Shown: one piece after another, positions 9,166-17,155 of the stretch
Position numbering within the stretch: position 1 is the stretch's first letter
How the letters are laid out: every line of letters begins with the position of its first letter
NCBI RefSeq assembly: GCF_011040385.1
Contig: NZ_JAAIKB010000012.1
Location: 1 to 64,000 of the forward strand
From: Falsiroseomonas algicola
GTDB taxonomy: Bacteria; Pseudomonadota; Alphaproteobacteria; Acetobacterales; Acetobacteraceae
Direction: 5' to 3'
DNA: 64,000 bases
The notes under the pieces: generated by a model
Told to the model about the DNA's origin: nothing
Seen by the model: only the letters and a program-made list of their open reading frames with translations
Databases searched by the model: none
Translations under genes and position numbers: made by a program

Positions 9166-9630
9166 ATGGCGCCCGACGGGGGTGGCGGCGGGCGGTGCGG
9201 GCTTTTCGCGCTGTCCTATGTCAGCCGCGCGGTGGAAAACGATGCCGAAAGCCTGCACCGGGTGGCGCGGGATGTGGCGACCAACGCCACCTGGCGCAAC
9301 GCCGTTGCCTCCATCACCGGCGCGCTCTGCCTGGGCGATGGCTGCTTCGCGCAGGTGCTGGAGGGGCCGGGTGCCGCGGTGCTCGATACCTTCGATCGCA
9401 TCCTGGCCGATCCGCGCCACCGCGACGTGCGGCTGCTGGAATTCGTGCCCATCGCCTGCCGCCGGTTCGCCGGCTGGTCCATGGCCTTTTCCGGGGAATT
9501 GGCGCCGGGGATCCTGGCCGGCGCCGCGGTGGAGCACCGGCTGATGGAACGGCTCGGCCGCGGCAGCATCGCGCATCAGGCGCAGGTCATCTCCGCCGCC
9601 ATGGAGGCGAATCTCCGGCCCTTCCCCTGA
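9166..9630 (+). CDS. BLUF-domain blue-light sensor
   Basis: A 154-residue single-domain protein that binds FAD and senses blue light. The residues that define the BLUF photocycle are all present: Y18 in ALSYVSRA, N45 with the ITG that follows, Q63 in FAQVLEG, and W104/M106 in GWSMAF; the numbering nearly coincides with AppA. Beyond residue ~110 a short helical tail replaces any output domain, so it must signal through a partner. It converges with the nitrile-hydratase-like gene, with 3 bases between stops. No partner gene is evident nearby. Confidence 0.88.
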   Translation: MAPDGGGGGRCGLFALSYVSRAVENDAESLHRVARDVATNATWRNAVASITGALCLGDGCFAQVLEGPGAAVLDTFDRILADPRHRDVRLLEFVPIACRRFAGWSMAFSGELAPGILAGAAVEHRLMERLGRGSIAHQAQVISAAMEANLRPFP

Positions 9631-9633
9631 TCG

Positions 9634-10647
9634 TCAGGGGCTGCGCGCCGTCGTCACGCCGATCATCGAATCCCGCGTCACCAGCGTGGCGAGCCGCGAC
9701 TCGTCCCAACCCTCCGTGCCTGTCGGCCGGGCGGGGATGACGAGGTAGCGGAGCTCCGCATTGCTGTCGTGCACGCGCAACTCCACGCCTGACGGCAGCT
9801 CCGTGCCGAATTCCCGCAGGATCCCGCGGGGGTCGCGCACGGCGCGGGCGCGATAGGCGCGGCTCTTGTACCAGGCGGGGGGCCTGCCGATGATCGTGCG
9901 CGGGTAACAGGAGCAGAGCGTGCAGACGACGAGGTGATGGCGCGATTCCGTGTTGAACAGCGCCGCCAGCTTCGTCCCCGCCGCATCCAGGCCGAGTTCC
10001 TTCACCGCCGCCGGCGCATCCGCCGCGAGCCGGGCGGCGAAGGCCGGATCGACCCAGGCGCGCGCCACGACCGCGGCCCCGTGATGCGGGCTGCGCGCAT
10101 CCATCCGCTCGATCTCCGCCCGGATTTCCTCTGGTGTCAGCACGCCTTTCGCAAGCAGCAGGTTGCGCACGGCCAGGCCGCGGAGGCGGAGCGGCGAGAG
10201 CACCGTCTCCCCGGCATCGTGATCCTCCTGGTAGGGATGGTCGTCGTCATGATCATGGTCGTGGTCGTGATCATGGGCGTCGTGGTCGTGGTGGTGATGG
10301 CCCGCGGCCTCGCCCTCCACGCGGTCGAGGCCCTCCGCGCGCAGCCGCGCCTCCTCCGCCTCCAGCTCGCCGATCGTCAGCGTGCCCTTCTCCAGCAGCA
10401 GCGATGAGAAGGCGAGGATCCAGCGCTCGTAATAGGGCATCGCCCAGTAGGTCGCGTCGTCCAGCTGTTCCTGCACGCGCCGGCTCTCATCGGTGGTGAA
10501 GAGCCGCCGCTTGCCATCGGCCAGCAGCATGCGGATGGCATCCGCCTCGCGCTCCCAATGCGCGGCCTCATGCTCCTCCCGGATGAGGGGGCCGTCGTAG
10601 CGGCCGCCGGCATCATGGGGCGGGTGCGTGGGGGGCAGGTCGTGCAT
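9634..10647 (-). CDS. Nitrile hydratase-like beta(N)-alpha fusion, His/Asp linker
   Basis: A 337-residue fusion. Residues 1-110 resemble the N-terminal helical half of a nitrile hydratase beta chain (YYERWILAFSSLLLEKG). Residues 117-143 are a His/Asp linker (16 His). Residues 150-337 are a complete alpha chain/thiocyanate hydrolase gamma chain. The metal-binding loop VCTLCSC (C242, C245, S246, C247) is the cobalt-type sequence, followed by YPR and PPAWYKSRAYRARAV, and by RYLVIPARPTGTEGW near the end. The start is firm because GAGGAG lies 7 bases upstream. The SH3-like C-terminal half of beta is not found in the window. It could hydrate nitriles or thiocyanate; catalytic competence is uncertain. 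Confidence 0.85.
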   Translation of the reverse strand: MHDLPPTHPPHDAGGRYDGPLIREEHEAAHWEREADAIRMLLADGKRRLFTTDESRRVQEQLDDATYWAMPYYERWILAFSSLLLEKGTLTIGELEAEEARLRAEGLDRVEGEAAGHHHHDHDAHDHDHDHDHDDDHPYQEDHDAGETVLSPLRLRGLAVRNLLLAKGVLTPEEIRAEIERMDARSPHHGAAVVARAWVDPAFAARLAADAPAAVKELGLDAAGTKLAALFNTESRHHLVVCTLCSCYPRTIIGRPPAWYKSRAYRARAVRDPRGILREFGTELPSGVELRVHDSNAELRYLVIPARPTGTEGWDESRLATLVTRDSMIGVTTARSP

Positions 10648-10761
10648 GCGGACGCTCCTCGGGTTTGGCGGCAGGCTATCGACGCTGTCGCATCATCGGA
10701 AGTCTCGACAGCGCGTGCCGCGCAAGCGACGATCCGCGCAACGATAACGGGAGAACGAACC

Positions 10762-11733
10762 ATGCTTCGCCGCGCGCTGCTCGCCGCCCCCGCTTTGCTC
10801 GCCCTGCCGGCCCTTGCCCAGTCCTGGCCGCAAAGGGATTTGCGCCTGGTCGTGCCCTTTCCGCCCGGCGGCACCACGGATGTCGTGGCACGGATGCTGG
10901 CCGCCGCGATGCGCGACCGCATCGGCCGCGCCGTGGTGGTGGAGAACCAGCCCGGCGCGGGCAGCACCACGGCGGCGGGCCGCTTCGCGCGGGAAGCCGA
11001 TGACCATGCGCTGTTCCTGTCGCAGATCGCATCCCACGCCATCGGCCCCGCGCTCTATCCCAACCTGCCCTATGACCCGGAGCGTGATTTCCGCGCGGTG
11101 ACGCTGGTGGTGACGGTGCCGAATGTCTGGGTGGCGCATGCGCGCAACGTGCCGGGCGGCGATGTCCGCGCCTTCCTGCGCGATGCGCGCGCGCGGCCGA
11201 TGATCCGCACCTTCGCCTCCGCCGGCAACGGCACCTCCACGCATCTGACGGGGGAGCTGATCGCGCAGCTCGCCCGCGCGCCGATGCAGCACGTGCCCTA
11301 TCGCGGTGCTGGGCCCGGCATGGCGGCGGTGATGGGGGGCGAGGTCGATACCTTCATCGACAACCTGCCGACCGCGATCCCGCAGATCCGCGCCGGCACG
11401 GTGGTGCCGCTGGCGGTCACGTCCAAGGCCAGGCTGCCGGACCTTCCGGATGTGCCGGCGCTGTCGGAACTCGGCGCCGAATTCGGCCTGGCGGGTTTCG
11501 AGGCCGAGGCCTGGTTCGGCCTGCATGCGCATCGCAGCGCGCCGGATGCGGTGGTCGATCGCATGGCCGATGCCGCCCGCGCCGCGCTGGCCGATCCGGG
11601 CTTCGTCCGCCAGCTGGCGGAGCGCGGCACCCAGGCCCGGGGTGGCCCGCCGGCCGACTATGCCGCGCTGGTCAGCGCGGAGCGCACCCGCTGGCGGGAC
11701 GTGGTCCGGCAGGGGAACATCCGGGCGGAGTGA
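10762..11733 (+). CDS. Bug/TctC-family periplasmic solute receptor
   Basis: A 323-residue tripartite tricarboxylate-type receptor binding a carboxylated solute in the periplasm. A cleavable signal (MLRRALLAAPALLALPALAQ) is followed by the family opening RDLRLVVPFPPGGTTDVVAR, the VVENQPGAGS turn and VPYRGAGPGMAAVMGGEVD. ATG 10762 has GGGAG upstream; the frame opens earlier but encodes no plausible protein there. No TctA/TctB membrane genes are nearby, as is usual for orphan Bug receptors. Confidence 0.92.
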   Translation: MLRRALLAAPALLALPALAQSWPQRDLRLVVPFPPGGTTDVVARMLAAAMRDRIGRAVVVENQPGAGSTTAAGRFAREADDHALFLSQIASHAIGPALYPNLPYDPERDFRAVTLVVTVPNVWVAHARNVPGGDVRAFLRDARARPMIRTFASAGNGTSTHLTGELIAQLARAPMQHVPYRGAGPGMAAVMGGEVDTFIDNLPTAIPQIRAGTVVPLAVTSKARLPDLPDVPALSELGAEFGLAGFEAEAWFGLHAHRSAPDAVVDRMADAARAALADPGFVRQLAERGTQARGGPPADYAALVSAERTRWRDVVRQGNIRAE

Positions 11734-11799
11734 GGCCCCGCGGTTGCGCCGCGCTGCGGCCCGGCCCATAGCGGCGGCTCATCTCGGGGGCGGCGCGGC

Positions 11800-12120
11800 A
11801 TGACCAAGGAAGAACTCACGGCCTGGGCGCTTTCCCATGGCTGGACCATGATCGGCGGCATGCCGAGCCTGACCAAGCCCCGCGCGCCGAAGGAGGCGAT
11901 CGTGCGCCTGGTGCTGAAGGCGACCGTCGTCCATGTCGAGGTGAAGAAGCCCGCGGGGAAGTGGGAGAAGATGACGGGCGCCGCCTATGGCGACGTCCAG
12001 CCGGACCCCGATACGGGCCTGCCGCGGGGCCTCGGCCTCGATACCATCACCGGCTTCACCATGCTGATGCAGGAGAATCGGGACCGGCAGGTTTTCTCCA
12101 GATTGACCGGCAAGCCCTGA
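11800..12120 (+). CDS. Conserved small hypothetical protein
   Basis: A 106-residue soluble protein without signal peptide. It begins MTKEELTAWALSHGW and contains a basic, beta-like segment (IVRLVLKATVVHVEVKKPAGKW). The composition is that of a genuine compact domain rather than an antisense shadow. I do not recognise the family. It stands alone between the Bug receptor and the DUF3126 gene. Confidence 0.7.
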   Translation: MTKEELTAWALSHGWTMIGGMPSLTKPRAPKEAIVRLVLKATVVHVEVKKPAGKWEKMTGAAYGDVQPDPDTGLPRGLGLDTITGFTMLMQENRDRQVFSRLTGKP

Positions 12121-12222
12121 TTCTAAACGCTGCTTAATCTTTGCCGGGGCCTTCCCGCCTCGACCGGCGGGCGGTGGCGGTGCATAGGGGCGCCCCACCG
12201 CTGTCATGGGAGAGTAGCCGGG

Positions 12223-12471
12223 ATGAAGCCGACCGAGATCGCACGCGTGCAGGCCTATCTGCGCCGCATCCTGGGCTCCGACCGGATCACGCTGATCGCG
12301 CCGCCCCGGCCGGGCCTGACGGTGGAGGTCGCGGTGGAGGGCGAGGTGATCGGCACCGTCCATCGCGACGATGAGGAGGGCGAGGTTTCCTACGCCGTCA
12401 CGCTCAGCGTGCTGGAAGAGGACCTTCCCCCGGCCCCCGCCGCCGCGCCCGCGCCGCGCGGGCGGAAGTAG
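12223..12471 (+). CDS. DUF3126-family small protein
   Basis: An 82-residue protein. MKPTEIARVQAYLRRILG, the EVAVEGEVIGTVHRDDEEGE centre and VSYAVTLSVLEEDL match the short alphaproteobacterial DUF3126 family throughout, followed by a Pro/Ala-rich tail. Function is unknown. GGGAGAG upstream supports the ATG. It converges on the MFS gene with 5 bases between stops. Confidence 0.85.
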   Translation: MKPTEIARVQAYLRRILGSDRITLIAPPRPGLTVEVAVEGEVIGTVHRDDEEGEVSYAVTLSVLEEDLPPAPAAAPAPRGRK

Positions 12472-12476
12472 GGGGT

Positions 12477-13709
12477 TCAGGCGGTGGCGCGTTCCGGCCA
12501 CCGCCGCAGCGACCAGAAGCAGGCCGCACCCGTCGCATAGGCGGCGATGGAGAGCAGGAAGGCCAGGCGGTAGCTGCCGGACAGGTCGAAGACCAGGCCG
12601 GCGCCCCAGGACCCCAGCGCCGCCCCCAGCCCCGACCCCACGGTGATCACGCCGAGGATGGTGCCGAGCCTCGGCCCGGGGAACAGGTCGGCCGTCTTGG
12701 CCGTGATAGCGGGGCCGCGCGCCCCCCAGGTCAGGCCGAACAGGATGCCGTGCAGCCAGAGCAGCACATGGTCGCCCGGCCCGGTGATGGCCAGCGCGCA
12801 GGCGCATCCGATGATCGAGATGCCATAGGCCAGGATCGCAGACCTCTCCCGCCCGATATGGTCGGACAGCGTGCCGGTCAGGATCACGCCTGGCAGGGCC
12901 AGGAAGCTCCCCGCCCCCAGCACCCCCGCGGCGTAGAGCGGGTCGAACCCCGCATCGACCGCGAAGGCGATCTGGTGGAGGGAGACGAGGAAGCTGCCGA
13001 CGCTGGTCAGCATGTAGACCAGGAACAGCACCCAGAAGCGGCTTGTGCGCACCGCCGCCGCCAGCGTCCAGTGCGGGCCGGTCGCGGCCACCGGCGCTGG
13101 CGTGGCGCCCGAAGCAGCGGGCGGCTTGCGGCGGAACAGGGCGGCCAGCGGCAGGGTGACGGCGGCCAGCGCCGCGGCCTCCACCAGGGTGGCCATCCGC
13201 CAGCCGACGCCGCTGATCAGCATCTGCGCGACCGGGGCGGAGACGGCGCGGCCGAAGGCATTGGCGGATTGCAGGACGGAGATCGACATGCCCCGCCGCC
13301 CCGGGAAGAGCCCCGCCACCAGCGGCACGAAGACCAGCAGGCCGAGGCAATTGGCGCCCACCGTCATCACCACGCCATACAGCAGCACCACCTGCCACAG
13401 CGCGCCGGCCTGGGAGGTGCCTATGAGCCCGGTCAGCAGCAGGCCCGATCCCAGCAGCACCATGCGGGACGGCCCGATCCGGTCCACGAGGTAGCCGACC
13501 AGCGGCGAACTCAGCCCGGCGACCAGCTGTGCGACGGAATAGGCGAGGGAGGCCTCCGCCCGCGTCCAGCCGAATTCCGCTATGAAGGCCAGCAGGAAGA
13601 CGGTGTAGGCATGCATCAGGCTGGCGCCGATGCTGAAGGCCAGGAAGGCGCCCCCCAGCATGATCCACGCGTGGTTCGTCGGCCGGTCGCGCGGGGCGGG
13701 GGGATGCAT
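12477..13709 (-). CDS. MFS transporter
   Basis: A 410-residue major facilitator with about 12 hydrophobic segments in two halves joined by a basic loop (RRKPPAASG). The conserved loop 2-3 motif appears as GYLVDRIGPSRMV, and its second copy as GTLSDHIGRERS. The pattern resembles oxalate/formate- or monocarboxylate-type carriers. I chose ATG 13709 over an upstream GTG at 13730. The substrate is unknown; no metabolic gene adjoins it. Confidence 0.87.
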   Translation of the reverse strand: MHPPAPRDRPTNHAWIMLGGAFLAFSIGASLMHAYTVFLLAFIAEFGWTRAEASLAYSVAQLVAGLSSPLVGYLVDRIGPSRMVLLGSGLLLTGLIGTSQAGALWQVVLLYGVVMTVGANCLGLLVFVPLVAGLFPGRRGMSISVLQSANAFGRAVSAPVAQMLISGVGWRMATLVEAAALAAVTLPLAALFRRKPPAASGATPAPVAATGPHWTLAAAVRTSRFWVLFLVYMLTSVGSFLVSLHQIAFAVDAGFDPLYAAGVLGAGSFLALPGVILTGTLSDHIGRERSAILAYGISIIGCACALAITGPGDHVLLWLHGILFGLTWGARGPAITAKTADLFPGPRLGTILGVITVGSGLGAALGSWGAGLVFDLSGSYRLAFLLSIAAYATGAACFWSLRRWPERATA

Positions 13710-13748
13710 CGGCGGGGATGCTACGGGCACCCCGGCGCGGCGTGCAAT

Positions 13749-14072
13749 TCAGCGGTACGGGTAGCCGCCCCGCGGCTGGCGCGGGTCGATCAGGATCTGC
13801 GGCTGGAAGGGCATGGGGGACATGCCCTGGTTCGGGATTGTCGGCGCGGCCAGCGCCTCGCCGCAGGAAGGCCGGAGGATCCCGCAATCCCAGCGATGGC
13901 CGGTGGGCACGCCGGTGATGGTGCCGCCGCGCTCATAGCGGCATTCGCAGAGCTTGCCGGACATGCAGGCGACGGTGCCGGCCCGCTGTGCCGTGCAGGC
14001 GGGCGGCTGCTGCGCCGCCGCTGGCAGGGACATGGCGAGGAGGACCAGCAGGACGGGCAGGGACCGGATCAT
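13749..14072 (-). CDS. Secreted cysteine-rich hypothetical protein
   Basis: A 107-residue protein with a clear signal peptide (MIRSLPVLLVLLAMSLPAAAQ). The mature part has six Cys, spaced as possible disulfide pairs (CTAQ, CMSGKLCEC, DCG, SCG), and ends Pro/Gly-rich. The family is not recognised. It lies 35 bases from the DsbD-like gene on the same strand, which could serve its folding; this is inferred from proximity only. Confidence 0.65.
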   Translation of the reverse strand: MIRSLPVLLVLLAMSLPAAAQQPPACTAQRAGTVACMSGKLCECRYERGGTITGVPTGHRWDCGILRPSCGEALAAPTIPNQGMSPMPFQPQILIDPRQPRGGYPYR

Positions 14073-14107
14073 GGACCGAATCTGGGCCGCAGGCGTGACC
14101 GGAGTGT

Positions 14108-16171
14108 TTACGGCCCGCGCAGCGCGTCGATGACTAGGCCCTCGGTCAGGATCTGCGGCAGCACCGCCGGCGCGGCGGCGCCGGGCGCCCAGAACAGATA
14201 GAGCGGCACGCCGTCCCGCCCCTGGTCGCGCAGCAGGGCGGTGATGGCGGGGTCGCCGCGGGTCCAGTCGGCCTTGAGGTAGGCGACGTTCCGCGCGGCG
14301 AAGGCCTCCCGCACCGCGGGGCCGCGCAGCGCCACGCGTTCATTCACCTGGCAGGTGATGCACCAGGCGGCGGTGGCGTTGACGAAGACGGGGCGGCCCT
14401 CGGCGCGGAGTTGCTCGACCCGGGCGGCGGACCAGGATTCGGCGCCCGGATCGGCGGCGGCGGCCGCGGCGGGGGCGGCGGACAGGCGCGGCAGCAGGGC
14501 GATGGCGACCACGACGGCGAGCCCCATGCCGATGGCGCCCGCGATCCGCCCGCGCCCGGCGCCGGCGCGCTGCGCAATGCCGAGGCCCCAGAGGCCGGCG
14601 GCCAGCACCACGGCGCCGCCCAGGCCGAACAGCACGCCATCCGGCCCCGCCTGCTGCGCCAGCACCCAGACCAGCCAGGCCGCCGCGCCATACATCGGGA
14701 AGGCCAGGCCCTGGCGCAGCCGCTCCATCCAGGCGCCGGGCCGGGGCAGCAGCCGCGCCAGCCCCGGGAAGACCCCGAGCAGCGCATAGGGCAGCGCCAG
14801 GCCAAGGCCGAGCGCCAGGAAGACCGCCATGGTCTGCTCGGGCGGCATCACCAGCGCGGCCCCCAGCGCCGCGGCCATGAAGGGCGCGGTGCAGGGCGTG
14901 GCGAGCAGCACCGCCAGACCGCCGGTCGCGAAGGCCCCGAGATGCCCGCCGCGCCCGGCCACCGCCTGCCCCGCGCCGACCGCGCCACCCATGGCGAAGA
15001 CGCCCGACAGGTTCAGCCCGACCGCCAGCATCAGCCAGGCCATGGCGGCGACGAAGGCGGGTTCGGTGAACTGGAAGCCCCAGCCCGCGGCGCTGCCGCC
15101 GGCCCGGAGCGCGATCAGCGCGCCCCCGACCAGGGCAAAGCAGGTCAGGACGCCGGCGGTGTAGCTGGCGGCATGCAGCCGCACCTCCCGCGCCGCGCCG
15201 CCGGACAGCCGCGCCAGGCCGATGGCCTTCATGGCCAGCACGGGGAAGACGCAGGGCATCAGGTTGAGGATCAGCCCGCCGGCCAGCGCCAGCAGCATGG
15301 CGTGCCACAGCGCGAGACCGCCCGCGGCCTCCGCCGGCCCGCCCACGCCCGCCCCGACATCGAAGCCCGCGCGCTGCCCGCCGCCATCGCGCAGCACCAC
15401 CGTGCCCTCCAGCGCCGCCGGAGTCGCGACCCCCTGGGCCAGGGTGAGGCCGATGGTCAGCGACCCGTCCCGCACCGTCACGGGCTGGGGGGCGGTGTTG
15501 TCCAGCACGCCGGGTTCCGCCGGGAAGAAGAAGGCGTCCTTCACGGCGGCGGGGCCGATGCCGGCGCCGGTGAGTGTCAGGCTCGCCCGGCCGGCGCCGG
15601 CCCCGGCCCGCGCCTGCCAGGGAGAGGGGCGGGAAAGGCGGGCCTCCGTCGCCTCGAACCACGGCGCCGCGATGGGGGAGGGCACGGCGCGGGGCGCGAC
15701 CGGCAGGGTGAGGGTGAAGACCCCGTCCTCCGGGATGCAGACATCGGCGCAGACCAGCCAGGTCGCCTCCGCGCGGATCGCCAGCGAGTCGCCCGTGAAG
15801 CCCGCGGGGACGCTGACGGGCAGCGGCAGCAGGACCTCGTTCTTGTAGCCGTAATTCACGAGCGGGCCGTAGGGGATGCGGTCCGGCACCGGCCACTGGA
15901 TGGGCCCCGCGGCAACGCCCTCCGGCAGCGTCAGCGTCACCTCGGGCGGCGCGCCCGCATCGCCGGCATTGCGCCAGTAGCTGTGCCAGCCCTCCGCCAG
16001 GCGAAGCCGCAGGCCGAGCCGGAAGGACTCGCCCGGCGCCACGGCGGCGACATCGGCGGCGAGGCTGACGGTGGCGCGGGGGGAACGCACGGGCGCGCTT
16101 TCCACCGCCTGCGCGGCCAAGGGCAGGGCAGCAAGGGTCAGGCCGAGGAGGAGGGCCGGGAGGCGCGACAT
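14108..16171 (-). CDS. DsbD/ScsB-type thiol:disulfide reductase
   Basis: A 687-residue membrane protein that carries electrons from cytoplasmic thioredoxin to periplasmic thiol substrates. After a signal peptide comes a periplasmic alpha-like domain (GWHSYWRNAGDAG, and LVCADVCIPEDG with two Cys). Then follow about eight membrane segments with the redox Cys pair in LNLMPCVFPVL and LATPCTAPFM. Last is a thioredoxin-like gamma domain with AAWCITCQVN (604-607). The YWRN-type N-terminus suggests the ScsB subgroup rather than classical DsbD. Start 16171 has no clear ribosome site; a few in-frame codons upstream are possible. It could also serve cytochrome c maturation. Confidence 0.9.
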   Translation of the reverse strand: MSRLPALLLGLTLAALPLAAQAVESAPVRSPRATVSLAADVAAVAPGESFRLGLRLRLAEGWHSYWRNAGDAGAPPEVTLTLPEGVAAGPIQWPVPDRIPYGPLVNYGYKNEVLLPLPVSVPAGFTGDSLAIRAEATWLVCADVCIPEDGVFTLTLPVAPRAVPSPIAAPWFEATEARLSRPSPWQARAGAGAGRASLTLTGAGIGPAAVKDAFFFPAEPGVLDNTAPQPVTVRDGSLTIGLTLAQGVATPAALEGTVVLRDGGGQRAGFDVGAGVGGPAEAAGGLALWHAMLLALAGGLILNLMPCVFPVLAMKAIGLARLSGGAAREVRLHAASYTAGVLTCFALVGGALIALRAGGSAAGWGFQFTEPAFVAAMAWLMLAVGLNLSGVFAMGGAVGAGQAVAGRGGHLGAFATGGLAVLLATPCTAPFMAAALGAALVMPPEQTMAVFLALGLGLALPYALLGVFPGLARLLPRPGAWMERLRQGLAFPMYGAAAWLVWVLAQQAGPDGVLFGLGGAVVLAAGLWGLGIAQRAGAGRGRIAGAIGMGLAVVVAIALLPRLSAAPAAAAAADPGAESWSAARVEQLRAEGRPVFVNATAAWCITCQVNERVALRGPAVREAFAARNVAYLKADWTRGDPAITALLRDQGRDGVPLYLFWAPGAAAPAVLPQILTEGLVIDALRGP

Positions 16172-16245
16172 GCGGGAGATGTAGCACGGACGGGGCGACG
16201 TGCAGCGCATCCGCGGATTGCGGGATGTAACCGTGTTGGGAGATC

Positions 16246-16294
16246 GGGGGGCGCTGCCCCCCGAAACCCCCCGCCAGGGGCGAGACGCCCCTGG
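16246..16294 (-). terminator. Double hairpin between DUF4189 gene and dsbD-like gene
   Basis: Two GC-rich perfect hairpins occur in tandem. The first has 7-bp arms GGGGGGC/GCCCCCC with loop GCT (16246-16262). The second has 9-bp arms CCAGGGGCG/CGCCCCTGG with loop AGA (16274-16294). They lie just past the stop of the minus-strand DUF4189 gene and probably end its transcript. There is no U-run. Confidence 0.6.
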
Positions 16295-16305
16295 ACCGTC
16301 GGCAG

Positions 16306-16974
16306 TCAGCCGCGCTGGCCGGCGCAGGCGGCGGCGACCACGCGGCAGTTGGCCTGGGGGTCGCGGGAGCGGCATTCCGCCAGCGCCTGGCGCTCCGCCT
16401 GGTCCTGCCGCGGGCCGGCGCCGGCGGAGAGGCTGGTGATGACATAGGAATTGGGGTCGCTGCTGATGAAGAGCGCCCATTGGCTGCGTTTGTAGCCCTG
16501 CGCCACCGCGCCGCAGGCCTCCGTGAACTCGGCCAGCACGCGGCAGCCCGGGCCGGCGGTGGTGCAGGCCCGCTCCGCGCTGCGATGCGCGGCCAGGCGG
16601 TCCGCCTCCCCCACCACCATCCCGAAGGCCGCGGAAGGCGTGCGGGCACCGTAGATCACCCCATGGGTCGCGGCGGGGCGGGCCGGCCGAGCGATCGCCA
16701 CAGGCTGCATGACGGCCCCGCGACCTGTCGCCTCCGCCGTACCCGGGGCCTGCTGGCTGCGGAGGTAGGAGACCGCCGCATCGCACCGCACCGCACAGGC
16801 CTGCGGCGCATTCGCCGCCGCGCCACCGGGGCGGGACGCGGCGGTCGCCAGGCATTCGGCGCGGCAGAGCGCGGCGGTGTCGCGATGCGGTCCCGGCGTC
16901 CGGCTGGATTGCTGGGAAGCCAGGGCGGGCAGGGCCATCAGGCAGAGGGCGGCGGCGAGAGAGGCGATACGCAT
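16306..16974 (-). CDS. Secreted DUF4189-domain protein
   Basis: A 222-residue protein with signal peptide MRIASLAAALCLMALPALAS. The C-terminal half has the DUF4189 pattern: HRSAERACTTAGPGCRVL, then CGAVAQGYKRSQW, then AERQALAECRSR and NCRVV, rich in disulfide Cys. The N-terminal half of the mature chain is Cys- and Ala-rich and probably disordered. DUF4189 proteins are periplasmic and of unknown function. The start ATG 16974 fits the signal peptide. Confidence 0.8.
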   Translation of the reverse strand: MRIASLAAALCLMALPALASQQSSRTPGPHRDTAALCRAECLATAASRPGGAAANAPQACAVRCDAAVSYLRSQQAPGTAEATGRGAVMQPVAIARPARPAATHGVIYGARTPSAAFGMVVGEADRLAAHRSAERACTTAGPGCRVLAEFTEACGAVAQGYKRSQWALFISSDPNSYVITSLSAGAGPRQDQAERQALAECRSRDPQANCRVVAAACAGQRG

Positions 16975-17155
16975 CGGGGCTGGTCCTTGGGGCGCGGCGG
17001 GGCCGCCTTGTCGGGCGCCCTTGTGCCCCATCGCCGCGCCAGCAGGACTTCATCGCGTGCTTCAGGGTTGCGCCCCTGCTTCGCGCATCGCCGTTTCGTT
17101 TCGCGTGGCGCGGTGAATGTGACTTCTGTTTCGCGGGGCGTTACGCCACGCCGCC

